A stretch of DNA of 64,000 nt from Polyporus tsugae (taxonomy: Eukaryota; Basidiomycota; Agaricomycetes; Polyporales; Polyporaceae), in the NCBI GenBank assembly GCA_024305745.1, contig JAHRBS010000007.1, forward strand, positions 992,001 through 1,056,000, in the 5' to 3' direction. Shown one piece after another: positions 45,206 through 57,363 of this stretch (position 1 is the first letter of the stretch; the number at the start of each line of letters is the position of its first letter). A program made the translations under genes and the position numbers. The notes below the pieces were generated by a model. It made no database searches. It was given only the letters and a program-made list of their open reading frames with translations, and was not told the DNA's origin.

Positions 45206-45556
45206 GGTGGATGGGGAGAGAGGTGAGAGACGGGCGCGTTGGGCGAAATCGCGTCCATATCCCCCGACCGCGGTCTAGATCACCCAATCTCGCCTGTCAC
45301 GTCACACGTGCATCATGTCACGCTTCCCACTCTCAGCTCTCCCACGCCCATTCAGGTCTGCAGGCTGCCGCCCACCGCCGCCACCTTCCTCTCTCCCACT
45401 CCCGCCCCCTTCCCACCTCCTCTCGCTCGCCCAGCCCTGCCCACTATATAACGCCGCCTGTTACGTGCGCATACAGTTCGCCCACGTTCCTCATCCCGAC
45501 GTACATTGAGTAGGCAGGGGCCGCTGCCGCCTCGCAGTCGCACCCCAGAACCTACC
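45206..45556. promoter_or_regulatory. Bidirectional promoter region, hat1 / rad1
   Basis: 351 bases separate the two divergent start codons. A TATATAA (45445-45451) sits about 105 bases before the rad1 ATG. No TATA-like box is evident on the HAT1 side, and the HAT1-proximal half is GC-rich. Confidence 0.6.
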
Positions 45557-48500
45557 ATGTCAGAAGAGCAGCCTAGAGTCCGTCCCCCTCATTTCGGCAC
45601 ACACGGCCATATCTCGATGATCGCTGACGACATCTCCTCCCCAGGTTCTCACCGCTTCTGTCTCGGATTTCAGGTACTTTGCAGCCCTTCTCAGAGGTGT
45701 CAGCTTCGCAAACGTGATTCCCAATCTCCTCCCCTCAATTTACCTTCAGAGCCCCACTGCTGACTATCGGACCTGTCCCAGAGAGCCACCGTCCAGATAA
45801 ATGCCGACGGACTTACTGTCACCGTCGAGGATAACCGTGTTCTCGTAGGTGAGCCTCACCCTACTGATCTCTGCCTGATCGCTCGCTTTGGGAATGGAAA
45901 CATCGAAATAAGAAGCCTCTGCACGCGCGCGCGGGTGGAAGAATCATTTCGTACCCAGAGCCCAGCCTTCTCGCCCGTCCATCTCGAAGCTCTCGCACCG
46001 CCTTCTCCCGCTCTCTCTCCGCGCATTCCCAATCTGGAGATGCGCGGAGTCCAGCGGTCACCCGTGCACCCGCGCAACCTCTGCGTATCCACGCCCAGGC
46101 CTGCCTTTAGCCACATTCGTCCGCAGCAGCCCCGGAGGCGTGCACCTGCGCGCCACTTCCATCGGCCCATGCCCACGCCCCCGCCCAACGGATATATTCT
46201 CTGGTTATCTAGACGCGTCTGTGCGCAACGAGACTCGTTGCCCCACCGCCTTCTCCATCTGTCCCATGGGACACGCCCTGAGGCCTCTCGGGCTAGCATC
46301 ATTCATCCGGCCGTCATCCGTTGCTCTCCGACGACTTCTGGAGCAATCTCATCCACATCATCAGGCATTAGCGATGATGGTCGAGATCGCGCACAGCAGT
46401 GCAGGTTGGTGGTAGAGATTAGCACAGTTAGTCCCGTGTGACCCATGAGTGTGGTACTTCGAACCCGGCGTTACGCGGATGCAGAAGGCGTGTGCTGATA
46501 TGGCAGAATGCCTGGTGGCCACTGGCCATGAGACACCATTGCTTGCGTGCGATACCTTCCGTCCTTCCGTTTTTAGATTTCATGAATGGGCGGGGGCGTG
46601 ACCTGTTCTCCGTTAGCACCGGCGGCGAGCTCCGGCTCGTGCGAGGGTATGACGCAGCTGCATATCAGAGGTGATGCCCATGCCAGAGTAGCTATCGCTT
46701 GACGAGGCGCCCTCGCCATCGCGAGAAGCCGTACAGACTGCGTGGATGATGAGACCTCGCGCTGGTTCCGACCTGTCGTTCCTGAGCGGTCTGGGCCACA
46801 TCGTGTCCAGCTGCGTTAGGGACTCGGCGAGTTTATCCGTGCGCTGGGAAGGAGAAAGCGTCATACCCCTTCCCTTTTGCGCATGGCTAGGCCTTCTGAG
46901 GCCACATTCCTGGGGCTTTGACGGTCTCTTGCTGCTTGGCCGGGAGAAGGGCCTAGGAGGTCTGGTCTGGCCTTGCCAGGTTTGTTGAACGCATTCCTCG
47001 TCCGGTCATTCTACAGATGCCCAGGCGTGTGGTTTAGGCTTCGTCCTCGGCAGTGACGGCAGCCGCCCTCTGATGGAGCTCACAGCATGTGCGCGACAAA
47101 TTTGCTTGGTATATGCGTAACGGATGACGCCCTTCCATGATTCTAAATAATTGCGCAAGAGGGAGGGCTGTATGTGCGGTCAGCCTTATTACTTCGTATA
47201 TATTTACATTGATACTCATAGCATTAGCCATACAGCAATATCATCGCACCTTTCTGTGCATTGTCGGGGCTGTCACAGCGCCTGGTGCGTCCGAGATCCT
47301 TCCAGCAAGAGCCCGACCTTTGTTTCATATCAGTCTCCCTCTCGCGACATTCCAGACCGGACAGACGCCAGGTGGATAGAGTTTAGCCAGGGAAACGCGA
47401 CCAGAGACACCCAGGCCTGCGACACCTGCAGCCTCAGGGTAGGTGAAACCGCCCGGCTTTGGCAAGTACAATCAGTCGATCACTCGCATGCATGCACAGA
47501 AGCGGCGCCGTGGTGGGCGTGGTGGTCGACGGGGAGATCCTATCACCACCGTTTGCGGACACACGCACGCACACGCGCACCTCAGGTAGCTGGAACTGGG
47601 GACTGCTCAAGAGAGGGTGCGGCAGTAAGCATTACGTTTCGTGGTCTGCTTGGTTGTGGCGATTGGCCACCCTGAGGATGCACCCTCCCACACGGATGCA
47701 GTACAGACGGTTGCAGACTGTTCTGTACGTGGCGCATCTGCGATATCTTGCGTCCTCTCCTACGCGCATGCAGTATAGGATGCAGCAGACCGCGATCAGA
47801 TGGGCCGGGCTGGTGGCTACCTCTGCATTCTCCTCCTGAATCCTGTGGACCGACCCGGTTTTCATGGGGGCGTTGATACAGCCGGACACGTCGGAGCTGG
47901 TCTAGCCTTCCGCGCGTTCTTCCTTCCTGTTCTCGTCTTCGTGTCTTCCCGCCGTTGCATCGTCGTTTCCGTCTCCACAGCAGTCACAACGGCCGTGATT
48001 ATTGCGATTGGAGCAGCGCGCTAATGCCCCCGGGCTCGCTCTTCTTCCCTTCCCCGCAGCGAGCGCCTGGGTGTTCAGCTCCGTCTTCGACGAGTTCGCG
48101 TACAATCCAGACGCAGCCCCGCAATCCCAGCACTCGCAGCGAGGAGAAGGCGAAGATGATCGGATGCGGGCGGACGGAGGGGGAGAAGGCGAAGAAGAGA
48201 TGGCGACCGCGTTCGAGATCCCACTCCACACCTTGATGGACTGCCTGAACGTCTTCGGGACCGCGGGCCAGGCTCCCGGCGCATCATCCAAGAAGAAGGA
48301 CGGGGACGACGACGACGGCGGCCCAGGGGGTGGGGGGAAGAAGGACAAAGGCAAGGGCCGCGCGGACGCGGATGCGGGGAACCCGCGCCTCGAGGAGTGG
48401 TTTGCGCCCGGGAAGGGCACGGGGATGCGCTTGTCGTACGCGGGGCCCGGGCACCCGCTGACGATGCTTGTGTGAGTTGTTGTTTCGGGGAGTGCGGTGT

Positions 48501-49306
48501 ATGCGCGCTGACGAGTACTTTTCGCTGCTGGTAGGGCGGAGGAGTCGTGTGGGCCGACTGCGACGTGCGAGATCACGACTTGGGACCCGGAGCCGCGGAT
48601 GGGGATGCATTTCGACAACGACGCGGCGTGCGTGCCCCGTTTTACCATCGCCCCCAGTCCCCACTCATTGCTACCTTGATACCTCAGTGTCCTGAAAATC
48701 ATCCTGAAGGTTAGCACCACCTTCGCGTGGACCACGAGCTTACGCTTACCCGCCCACAGTCGTCCTGGCTCCGTGACGCGCTCTCCGAGCTCGACCCCTC
48801 GACCAAACGGCTAACCATCATCGGCAACCCACCACCGCCCGCCCCGCCGCCGAACCGCGCGCTGCGCAACGCGCCCCCGCGCCTCCGCCTGCGCGCGGTG
48901 GGCGAGTTCGGGACGACGGAGATGGACTACCCGAACGACCGCGAGGTGCTCGAGACGTGCGAGTGCCCCGCGCCCGTCTCCTTCACGTGAGTACTTCCTT
49001 CTCCTGTTGCGATTGCGCTGTGTTGGGTGTGCAGGGCTGATGAATATGTATGGGGGATCAGGTACACGTACTCGCATATCGCGCGGGCCGCGCGCGCGCT
49101 GCAGAGTTCCCTCAAGACTTCGATGAGGATCGACGACGAGGGACTGTTGAGCATGCAGTTCTTGATGCCTGGGCCGAGGAGGCCGGGCAGGGAGCGGTCG
49201 CAGGCGTTCATCGAGTTTTGGGTGAGTGCTTAGCTTGCTGGTTTGTGACCTACCTGCGAGCCTATGGCTGACACGAGGTTTGTAGTGTCTTCCCCTGGAG
49301 GAGTGA
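45557..49306 (+). CDS. rad1: DNA damage checkpoint clamp subunit Rad1 (9-1-1 complex)
   Basis: Rad1 forms a PCNA-like ring with Rad9 and Hus1 that is loaded at damaged DNA. Exons: MSEEQPR; VLTASVSDFRYFAALLRGV; RATVQINADGLTVTVEDNR; then, after a 2.2-kb intron, ASAWVFSSVFDEFAYN. Next come a long acidic/glycine-rich insertion, FEIPLHTLMDCLNVFG, TCEITTWDPEPRMGMHFD, WLRDALSELDPSTKRLTI, the DYPNDREVLETCEC strand, TYSHIARAARALQSSLKTS, and SMQFLMP...FIEFW, with a final exon CLPLEE and a stop at 49304-49306. The order of PCNA-fold strands matches Rad1. The low-complexity insert (lysine/aspartate/glycine, about 48120-48400) is larger than usual. Intron 1 (45578-45644) and intron 2 (~45710-45782) are normal; intron 3 is 45849-48059. 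Confidence 0.88.
45849..48059 (+). other. Giant intron 3 of rad1 (2,211 nt)
   Basis: Donor CTCGTAG|GTGAGC and acceptor CCCCGCAG|CGAGC join conserved Rad1 segments in frame. Almost all other introns in the window are 47-125 nt. A 7-bp direct repeat GCTCGCT occurs at 45881-45887 and 48034-48040; removing one copy and the 2,146 bp between them leaves a well-formed 58-nt intron with branch-like CTGAT and an uninterrupted pyrimidine tract. No coding frame or clear inverted repeat was found in the extra DNA. Confidence 0.7.
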
Positions 49307-49463
49307 TAGTTTTTTTGGCACAACATTTCGTACCTTCTGTGTGTATATACAGTATGATTCACGACCTTTGCGTAGGGCGCCTCACCTCACGCATATGACT
49401 GAGCGTACTTGAGCGTGCGGAAGAAAGTCTATGGAGGATTAGCGAAGTCCTATGTACAGTACA

Positions 49464-50628
49464 TTAGAGCAACCCGTCTAGGAAAGTAGTAGTTCGAGGC
49501 TTCGACGACGAAGCCTCCGAAGCAGAAGCAGGTGGAGCCAGCTTCGATGGTGGGAGGTAGTCCGCGATCACAGAGTCGAAGTTTATTGACTCCTTCGGAA
49601 CTACATGGAGTAGGGTTAGTATAGGCACTTCTTTTCGACTGCGGACGTAGAGACATGACGCACCGGCAGTTGCACGCGCCTTCATCGACGCGTCAAGCAT
49701 GGTGCCAACGATGAGTCTCCGCACCGCCAGTCCATCAAGGGGCGTTGTGTCCTCCTTCCCCTTTGCATCTGCCTTCGTCGCGGTCTTCACATCGGGTGGC
49801 GGCGTCTCGCGGTAGGTGCCAGAGGGTCCGGAAGCTAGGCCAAGGTGGGTGAGAACGTCGCCCTTGGTGAGCATCCCGCGGACACCAGTGCCGTTAATCT
49901 TGTTAACATCTCCCTGCGATATCCTGTGCTCTTGTATTAGACGGAGGACGGATGGGAAGAGCGGTCGCGAGTGGTGGGGAACATGTTGCTCAGCGGAGGC
50001 GGGAGTCTCGGACTTCGGAGCAGACGGGGTAGGTGTCTGTGGAGGCTCGGGAGTGGGTTGAGAGGGTATGGGCGAGGGCGCAGGCTCGTCCGCAGGGACT
50101 TCGAGGTTGGAGATATCGTCGCCCTCCTCTGCGAGAAGCCCGATGGTCTTCCCCACCGGTACGTTCTTGGCCCCGTCAGGCGCCTGCACCCGCAAAATGA
50201 GGCCATAAATCACGAGAGCTACAGTTGTCAGACGCACCAAAATCTTGCCCAGCACACCATCGTCCTGCGCCTCTACGTCGATCGTGGCCTTGTCGGTCTC
50301 CTGCAAATTCGCGAGAACCTCATCAGCGCTTCATGGGCCATGATGACGAGGAGGACATGGGTGCGCACAATCTCAAGCAGCACATCTCCGGCCTGGAACG
50401 ACTCGCCCTCCTGCTTCTTCCACGACGCAATCCCGCCCTCCGTCATTGTCGGCGACATGGCTGGCATGGTGAACTTGGAGATCGCATTGCGGACGGCGCT
50501 CGTGCGCATCGCTGGCCGTGGACGTTTTAGTTGTCGTGTTCGTGCAGCTCGAACACAACGAAACACTCACATCGCCTGCTGGAGGAGGCCCGGAGAGCAG
50601 CCTTGGAGACGCGGCGGAGGGACTGCAT
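49464..50628 (-). CDS. pdx1: Pyruvate dehydrogenase complex protein X (E3-binding)
   Basis: Mitochondrial E3-binding component that anchors dihydrolipoamide dehydrogenase in the pyruvate dehydrogenase complex. Start 50628; the Arg/Ser-rich leader (MQSLRRVSKAALRASSSRR) fits a mitochondrial presequence. Then a lipoyl domain (FTMPAMSPTMTEGGIASW, with the lipoyl Lys in ETDKATID, and GKILAPDGAKNVPVG), a long Pro/Ser/Thr linker, and a peripheral subunit-binding domain (PSVLRLIQEHRISQGDVNKI, GTGVRGMLTKGDVLTHLG). After a further linker the protein stops without the E2 acetyltransferase catalytic domain (no HxxxDG), which separates protein X from E2. About five exons. Confidence 0.88.
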
Positions 50629-51054
50629 TGTGGAGGGAGGGCCCAGGTCTGGTCGTACGTTGGCGGAGCAAGTCACGCAAACCGTCAGAGGTGGCCCGGG
50701 GTCTGCCGAGAAGCGTAGGCGCGTCGCTCGTCAGCAGGATTATTATGATTCCATCACAGCTCCCACGGACGCGCTCCCCGACCGGGCATGCGACCGGCAG
50801 CTTTCTTCTCTTGCTTCCTGCCGTCATCTCGTTCCAACTATATGCGCTTTCTTCCTTTCATGCACTAGCATCGGCCAACAAATCGTTTTTAAAGGGGTAT
50901 TCATTCGTGAGTCACATATATGCACGCAATTGTTGTCTTGTACGATCTTGACATTCCAGTCCTGGCAGGTTTCATGCATCTTGGCGTTTACTCAGCCCCG
51001 TCTTATTAGCTTGCGTACTCTGAGGCCAGGACCGACTCAACGTCGAGCGGAACG
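50629..51054. promoter_or_regulatory. Divergent promoter region, pdx1 / SCAP-like gene
   Basis: 426 bases between two divergent start codons. No TATA box is obvious. I did not find a distinct sterol-response element by eye. Confidence 0.4.
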
Positions 51055-54000
51055 ATGTACACTCCCATAGGCTCTGCTCTCCAGCGTGCGCGCCTTCTCG
51101 GGACACAGTTCTTCTACCGCTTCGGCATGTGCGTATCCTCCCGCTCTCGCTCTCCTCCTCTGCTTAACTCCAAGTCGTACAGCCACTGCGCGACGCACCA
51201 GATCCGTCTCATCCTCGTCTCCTCCGTCGTCATCACCTCTCTCCTCTTCCCTGCTATCGCCAGCTACTACTCGTCCCAGAACCAGTACTTCGCCGGCTTC
51301 ACTCTCCGCGTACTCGACTCCTTCCTCACCCCGGACGACATTTCCAGCTACTTCGCACAGCATGACTTGCGACATCTGTGGGAGAATGATGCGGCCTTGC
51401 GAACGCGGGCAGACTCGGTTTCCCGGGCCAGGTGCGGGATGGAGGGGATCTTACGGGAAGAACGCGTCCTGGTGGGTGGTGTTTCTCCCGGAGAAGGCCT
51501 CGGGGCTCTCGAAAAGAGCACGCTCCTTGCCACACAGAGGCTCGAGCGGCGTATCGGTGAAGCCTTGTCAGCCCGGAGCATCTCGTGTCTCCAGACTCGC
51601 AGTGGCTCTTGCTTCGTGCTCAGCCCCTCCGCCTTTTGGAACTATGACGAATACGATTTGGCCTCGGACGACAACATCCTGGACACCCTCAACCTATCGC
51701 AGAACATATCCATTTCCGGCGTGCCGATCACCCCGGACATGGTGTTGGCTGGGCGTGATCTGGGCGACCCGTCTTCGAACCACATTGATGCAGCCATGTT
51801 CCTCGTACTCACGTACTTCTTCCCGGAGCAGGAATGCTTCGGGAACGACGGCCACTTCCAATGGCTTCATGCCCTCGAGGATGCCGGCGGGGATGCGGGG
51901 GAACTGGTGGTGCTTGCGCAGGACCCGCAATTGATCGCCCTGGAGGTGAGTCAAGTCGCTTGTTGCCGCAACAATCGGTACTAACACGTCTCCCGGTCGC
52001 AGTACCGGAAAAACGCTTCTCTCCGCAACCGTTTCACCATGCTCTCCGCCTTCACCTACGTTACGTATACGGTGTTTAGCGTCTACTGTTTCTGGCTCTT
52101 CCACCGGATGACCATGGTGCACTCTCGCATCGGTCTCGCGTTCACCGGTCTGGTTGAGATTGTGGTGAGCACTATCACTAGTGTCAGCGTCTGCGCTCTA
52201 GTCGGGTTCCGTGTAACAATGGTGCCCTGGGAGCTGTTCCCGATCATTGTGGTGTTCATAGGGGTAGAGAACATGTACAGTATCGTGAGTGTTACATCCG
52301 TAAACCTGCCCTTTGATCGATCATTCATCATTCGGAGTAGGTCGACGCCGTAGTCAAAACGTCTATCACTCTCCCGGTCAAGGAGCGAATAGCACAAGGT
52401 CTGAGCCGCGCGGGCACTTCGAACACGTTGAAGGTCGTTTCGTACAACACGATTCTTGGAGTTCTGGCTGTCTTGTCTACAGGCGCCATCAGACAGTTCT
52501 GCGCATTCTCGATTGTCGTCCTCGTTGCGCATTGGTTCTTGGTGCATACGTTCTTTGTGACTGTCTTATCCATTGATATCCAGCGTCTCGAAGTAAGGTT
52601 TATTTAGCTTTTGGTTCCCTCAGAATCTGACGCCTTCTTCAGCTCGATGAGCTCCTTCGCCAAGGCACTAGCCTTGCACCCGCCGTTATCGATGACCCGA
52701 GGAAAACTACAGCGCGGCAATCGAGGACTAAGTTTGGCTCAACGTGGTCCACAGTTCAAAGCCTCGTGCGTGGCAGACCAGCGAAGAACATTAGTTTGTT
52801 TCTGGTGAGTCGTCATTAGTCGCGCTGAAGGACATTGTGTCATGTCTTGCGTTCAGCTACTGGCCATCACTGGCGCATTGTGGTACACGACGTCTCCACA
52901 AGCGGTAGGCAGCAAACTGGCGGCTAAGCCAGCGGCCACTCGCAATCCCCTAGCGCAGCTCTCTAGAGGGCAGAATATGACTCCGGGCAGTGTTTCTCCT
53001 GCTCAGCGCGTATGGCAGATTCTGAACCCTGCCGGCGACCCGCTCATTCACATCCGAATCGAGTCGCCCACTATCCTGGTCCTCGGCGACCGAACGTACA
53101 CCGCAGCGCTTGAAGACATGACAGCTGACGGCGATAAGCCTTCCCCGCGTCCCCGGGTTTCGCGTTATTGGACCCGCACCGTCCGGCCGATAATATGGCT
53201 CCTCAAGATCTTCGTTATGCCGATCACGGGCACCACAATGCTACTATATGGGCTGCTATTGTACCTTCTCAAAGACGCGGAATTGCTGGAGGCCCAGCGT
53301 CACGCTGCTGAACCAGACTCTCCGACCGCGGAAGAGCCGACGTCTGTCGAGGGCAGCATTTCCTTCACCACATTGCCCCGCGCGTTTGCTACCGACGTCG
53401 AGCTCATTGCGGCTAGCGATGATGGGAGGACTATTGCGACGGCGGGCTTGCAGAACGAGTTCGTCATCTGGCGGACGGAGACACAATCCCACGTCGTCAT
53501 CGACACTTCCGCGTTCGTCCTGGGTAGCAGCGCCAGCACGCCTTCCATCTCGACGACGCTCACCGCTGTCGCGATGAACAGCGTAGGCAACATTTGCGCT
53601 GCGGGTACCGGTTCTGGGACGATCGCCGTCTTCTTTATCGGAAAAGACCAGATTAAACCTTTGCCACACCTCCATCTCGACCACCTCTGCTCTGGCGTCA
53701 CGGCGCTCCACTTCACTGGCTGTCTCAAGTTCGCCTCTGGGGCGGTCACTCCTCTGCGCCCTTCGACTCCCGGCGTTGAGCCTCCCGCAGAGCTCAGCTG
53801 TCATCTCTACGCGTCGTACGAAAACGGCGCGGTCGTCGAGTGGGATATCTTATCAACCAAGAATCCTCGCTATATCACCCCTTCGCGCGCGGCTTCAGTC
53901 GTCAAGTCGATGCTCCTTCCTATCCAGGCCGACGGCAGGCTTCTGGTGGGATTCTCATTGGACGACGGGATGATCGAGCTGTGTAACGTCGAGCGGAGCA

Positions 54001-55247
54001 ACCCAGTCTTCGAGGATGAATGCGCCGTCTCCGCGGGCAACCCCGTTGACCTTGTGGCGAAGGTCCATGTATGCAGTGTCGAACTCGATGGTGCAACGCG
54101 GATCATCATCGGGGCTGCGACGCAGGCTGGCGTGATCTCCCTCTGGGACGCGCTGTCCGGAGAGTGCTTGATTATCCTCGACGAGCCGTTCGGCGACGTC
54201 AACGTTTTGAAGCTCTCTCCCGTCCACACGTCAACATGCACGACCTGCGGCGAGCTCCCAATCGAGAACTTCTCTATCACCTTCTCCGTCGGCCATGTCG
54301 TCCAATTCTACAGGGCCTACCTCACCCTCCCCACCCGCCGTTGCTCGTGTCCCCGTAATCTACCTCAACAAGCACCTCGATCAAGTCTACTTAGCCACCG
54401 CCCCAGGAGTGGGAGCAGCGCGTCTGTCACATCAACCGGGACGAACACCCCCGTCCGCTCTCGCTCCCGATTGTCCTCCATCTCCTCATCCCCTCCCACC
54501 ATCTTCCCTGTGTCCGGCCACGGCGTCCACTCACGTCGCGCTTCGGAAAAGGACAATATCCGCCGAGCATCGGAGACGTTCTTCCTCAACAACCCCGATT
54601 ACTTCGAGTACGACACCCCGGTGGGCCCGCAAGATGTGATCCCCGCCTCCAGTTTTCTCGCCTCACAGGCGAACCCGTCAATATGGCAGAGCCTCGTCGT
54701 TGTCCGCGTGGCGGAAGCCACCTTCGAGCGGGGCGGGTGGGCCGTTGGGCACGACAAGATCATCGGCATCCGCCGGCGGCCGCGGCCCCCCGTCGCGCGC
54801 AAGGCAAGCGCGGACCCACGCGCACAGGTCGTCTCGGAGAAGTCGGGCGGCCTGACCGCCGCGGCTCTCGACCGGTGGGAGCTGTGGACGTTCGACCCGG
54901 CGGAGGGCCGCCTGCAGGCGTCGCCGTTGCTCGCGCTCAACCGGGAGCCGCCAAGGAAGCGCAAGTACGAGGCGAACACGAGCACGGGCTCGTTGAGGAT
55001 GACGGCGCCGCTGCCGAAGCGGCGGGGCGTTGTCCCGCGGCTGCACTTTACGCGGGTGTCGTCGTTCCTGAGCACGGATCGATGCTGCTTGGCTGGGTTT
55101 GGGAACACGGTGGGCCTGTTTAGGTTCCACCTTGCCGGGAGCGCGCGTGGGTCCGGTTCTGGATCAAGTCTGAATCCGAATCTGAATCCGGGGTTGCTGT
55201 CGAAGCCGCCAAGGGAAGGACGGAACGGCTGCGCGAAGGCGGAGTAG
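51055..55247 (+). CDS. scp1: SCAP-like sterol-sensing protein with WD40 domain
   Basis: Homologue of SREBP cleavage-activating protein (Scp1 in fission yeast), which escorts the SREBP/Sre1 transcription factor from ER to Golgi when sterol or oxygen is low. About six introns, close to 1,290 residues. After an N-terminal helix (IRLILVSSVVITSLLFPAI) and a luminal loop comes the sterol-sensing domain: FTMLSAFTYVTYTVFSVYCF, RIGLAFTGLVEIVVSTITSV, VPWELFPIIVVFIGVENMYS, SYNTILGVLAVLSTGA and FCAFSIVVLVAHWFLVHTFF. A further pair of helices is near 53200. The C-terminal half has degenerate WD repeats (AASDDGRTIATAG...FVIWR, ENGAVVEWD, LDDGMIELCN, AGVISLWDALSG). Order and length fit SCAP well. The partner sre1 gene is not in the window. 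Confidence 0.88.
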
Positions 55248-55709
55248 GTGGTTCCGTTCAGGCGGCTTCGACTGAGAAACGAGCCTGGTGCACCGACGCC
55301 GACGAATGTCTCTGGTATCGTACATGGGTTTCCTGTATAATGTCTCCTCCCACGCTTATGCTTAGATAGTATCGCTAGCTCACAAGTCTTCTCCGGCTGG
55401 TTTTATTTCGTGTTATGTATTGCGGCACGGTCGCGGCCGTCTGGTTCGCCACATGATATGTTTTTATGTATACTTGCCGAATCGCTTTCAAGTGCAGAGC
55501 ACGTATCGCCTGCCCTCTAGATCGATCTGTACAATACTGAATGTATACGATAGGCTCGATTCCTTTGGCGGCCGTAGTATGTACATATCACACTCTTCAC
55601 ATCCAATACCGATTATTAGCTGCCACCCAATCGAACCACTCTGTTTCCTACCCTCGGACTACTACCACCTCCTACTTTCCTCAACGTTGCCGGTCGCATA
55701 TCACTTTCG
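55248..55709. promoter_or_regulatory. Upstream region of MYND paralogue 5, duplicated before paralogue 6
   Basis: From about 55410 to the ATG this region aligns by eye with about 57130-57363 upstream of paralogue 6, sharing TTGCGGCACGG, CATATCACACTCTTCAC, CTCTGTTTC and an ACTTTCG just before the start. The duplication therefore included the promoter. Confidence 0.6.
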
Positions 55710-56800
55710 ATGCCGCCCACCGTCCACCTCCCCCTCCAGCCTCCCCGCGCCCTCCGATACTGTTACCAATGCTTCCATCCACAGGATGCGACTGTACAGC
55801 TCAAGTTGTGCGCCGGATGCCATGTCGCGGAGTATTGCAGCAAAGAATGCCAGAAGGCGGCATGGCCGAGACACAAGTACGTACCCTCCACACCCGCAGC
55901 TGGGATGGTGACAGCCTATATGCTCGCTGTTGGCTTGGAATGAAGAATGGCTGACTGTTTGTTAGGGAGGCATGCCGCGCCACTTGCAAGCTCGCTGAAG
56001 CTACCGACCCGAACCTCCTGGACGCAATGCTGCGCTCGTTCGGCTTCAAGACACGTGCTGAGGCCATAGAATTGCTCAACGAGTTCCTCCAGGCACACAG
56101 GTGGGCCCTCGAAGCCCATTTCCGTGTGTGCCTACGACGCAAAGTGGGGTTCGAACCTGCTCCGGGAGACATCAAGGACTGGGTCCTCATAGGCCTCTTT
56201 GAATGCGTCGTCCCTCCCCAATCTCGAAAGCGGCTCGATCCCGCTTCCCGCTTCCGACTCGTTGGGGATGGCTTCAATTTCGTCCCCCTCGACGAGTTCA
56301 AGAAGTCGTCCCGGGAGAGGACTGAGCTCTTCGACCGTTCGTATATTGACAGCCGAGCGGTCCTGCAAGACATCCACGGAGCGAACTCTCTGTTCCTCGG
56401 GACGTGCCCGGTGGTGTATCGGGTCGTGTCCTTGGGGCTCACCTCATTCACCTGCTGCCCGATCTTCAGCCCGATCTCTCCCACCCTGCCCCTGGATGAC
56501 CATGAACGGCACGAGATCTTCGAAGACATGCTCCTCCTGTGCACCGCCAGCATGAACGCCGGGATAGTCCTCCGAGGTGTCGAGTCCCCAGGGTACCCGG
56601 TGCCCGGTCGTTTCGTCCGCTCGGACAAGATGTGGACGTTTCAGCCCATCTTCAAGGCCGCCGACTGGGACTCTGCCTGGGACGCGTTCTTGGCGGCCGA
56701 CCCCCGGCCAAAGGATGCGGCCCTTTTGGACGATGCGATCTCACGTTTCAAGTCCGGCATACCGCTTCTTGAGGTGATTCACGTAGCCCAACTTCTATGA
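55710..56800 (+). CDS. MYND zinc-finger protein, paralogue 5
   Basis: Two exons (55710-55876, 55966-56800), 333 residues. Begins MPPTVHLPLQPPR; finger CYQC...LCAGC...YCSKEC...H-x3-C (KEAC across the phase-2 intron). Body: LNEFLQAHRW, SRKRLDPASRFRLVG, PLDEF, N-A-G-I-V-L-R, RFVRSDKMWTFQPIF and a C-terminal LLDDAISRFKSGIP. It is the close tandem partner of paralogue 6, in identical orientation, about 1.65 kb between start codons. Confidence 0.9.
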
Positions 56801-57363
56801 TGCTGTGCGTGCTTCAAACTTCGGTGCTCGGACTCGAACTTGCTAATATTGATGCCTCTTTCTCGCTGCGTACGTAGATCACTGACCTGGAGAGTCACGA
56901 GGACTGGCTCGACCCGAGAGGCGTTTCTGATTTTTGTTCACAGACACTGTCTCAGTCTGAATTTGTACCTAACCCGTGTATGAGTGTGATTTTGCTTCGG
57001 TGGCCTACGTACGGAGACTGTACCATAACAGAAGCGCTTTGCCTGCCATTTCTCCGACCAGTCTTCAATAGTTCAAATCAGGATCCGCATACACGCCTCG
57101 AGCTCGAGGACTCTCTGGGTATGTAGCCTTATTTCGTGTCATGTAGATCTTGCGGCACGGCTGTGGCCATCGCACGCTTGCTATACACTGCTGAATGTGG
57201 TAGGCTCTAATCCCCCTCCGGCACTGGCAACCGTATGTTGTGCCATATCACACTCTTCACGTTCAACGTTCAACGTGATTATCAGCTGCCTCCCGTACTC
57301 ACAACTCTGTTTCGTGCCCTACACACTACCACTTCCCGCTTTCCTCGACGTCGTCAACTTTCG
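56801..57363. other. Spacer with duplicated promoter of MYND paralogue 6
   Basis: About 560 bases. The right half is homologous to the region upstream of paralogue 5. No gene is supported. Confidence 0.5.

Noticed and set aside
47902..48735. 277-codon minus-strand frame opposite rad1
   Set aside because: It is the antisense of rad1 exons and GC-rich intron; codon content mirrors the real gene.
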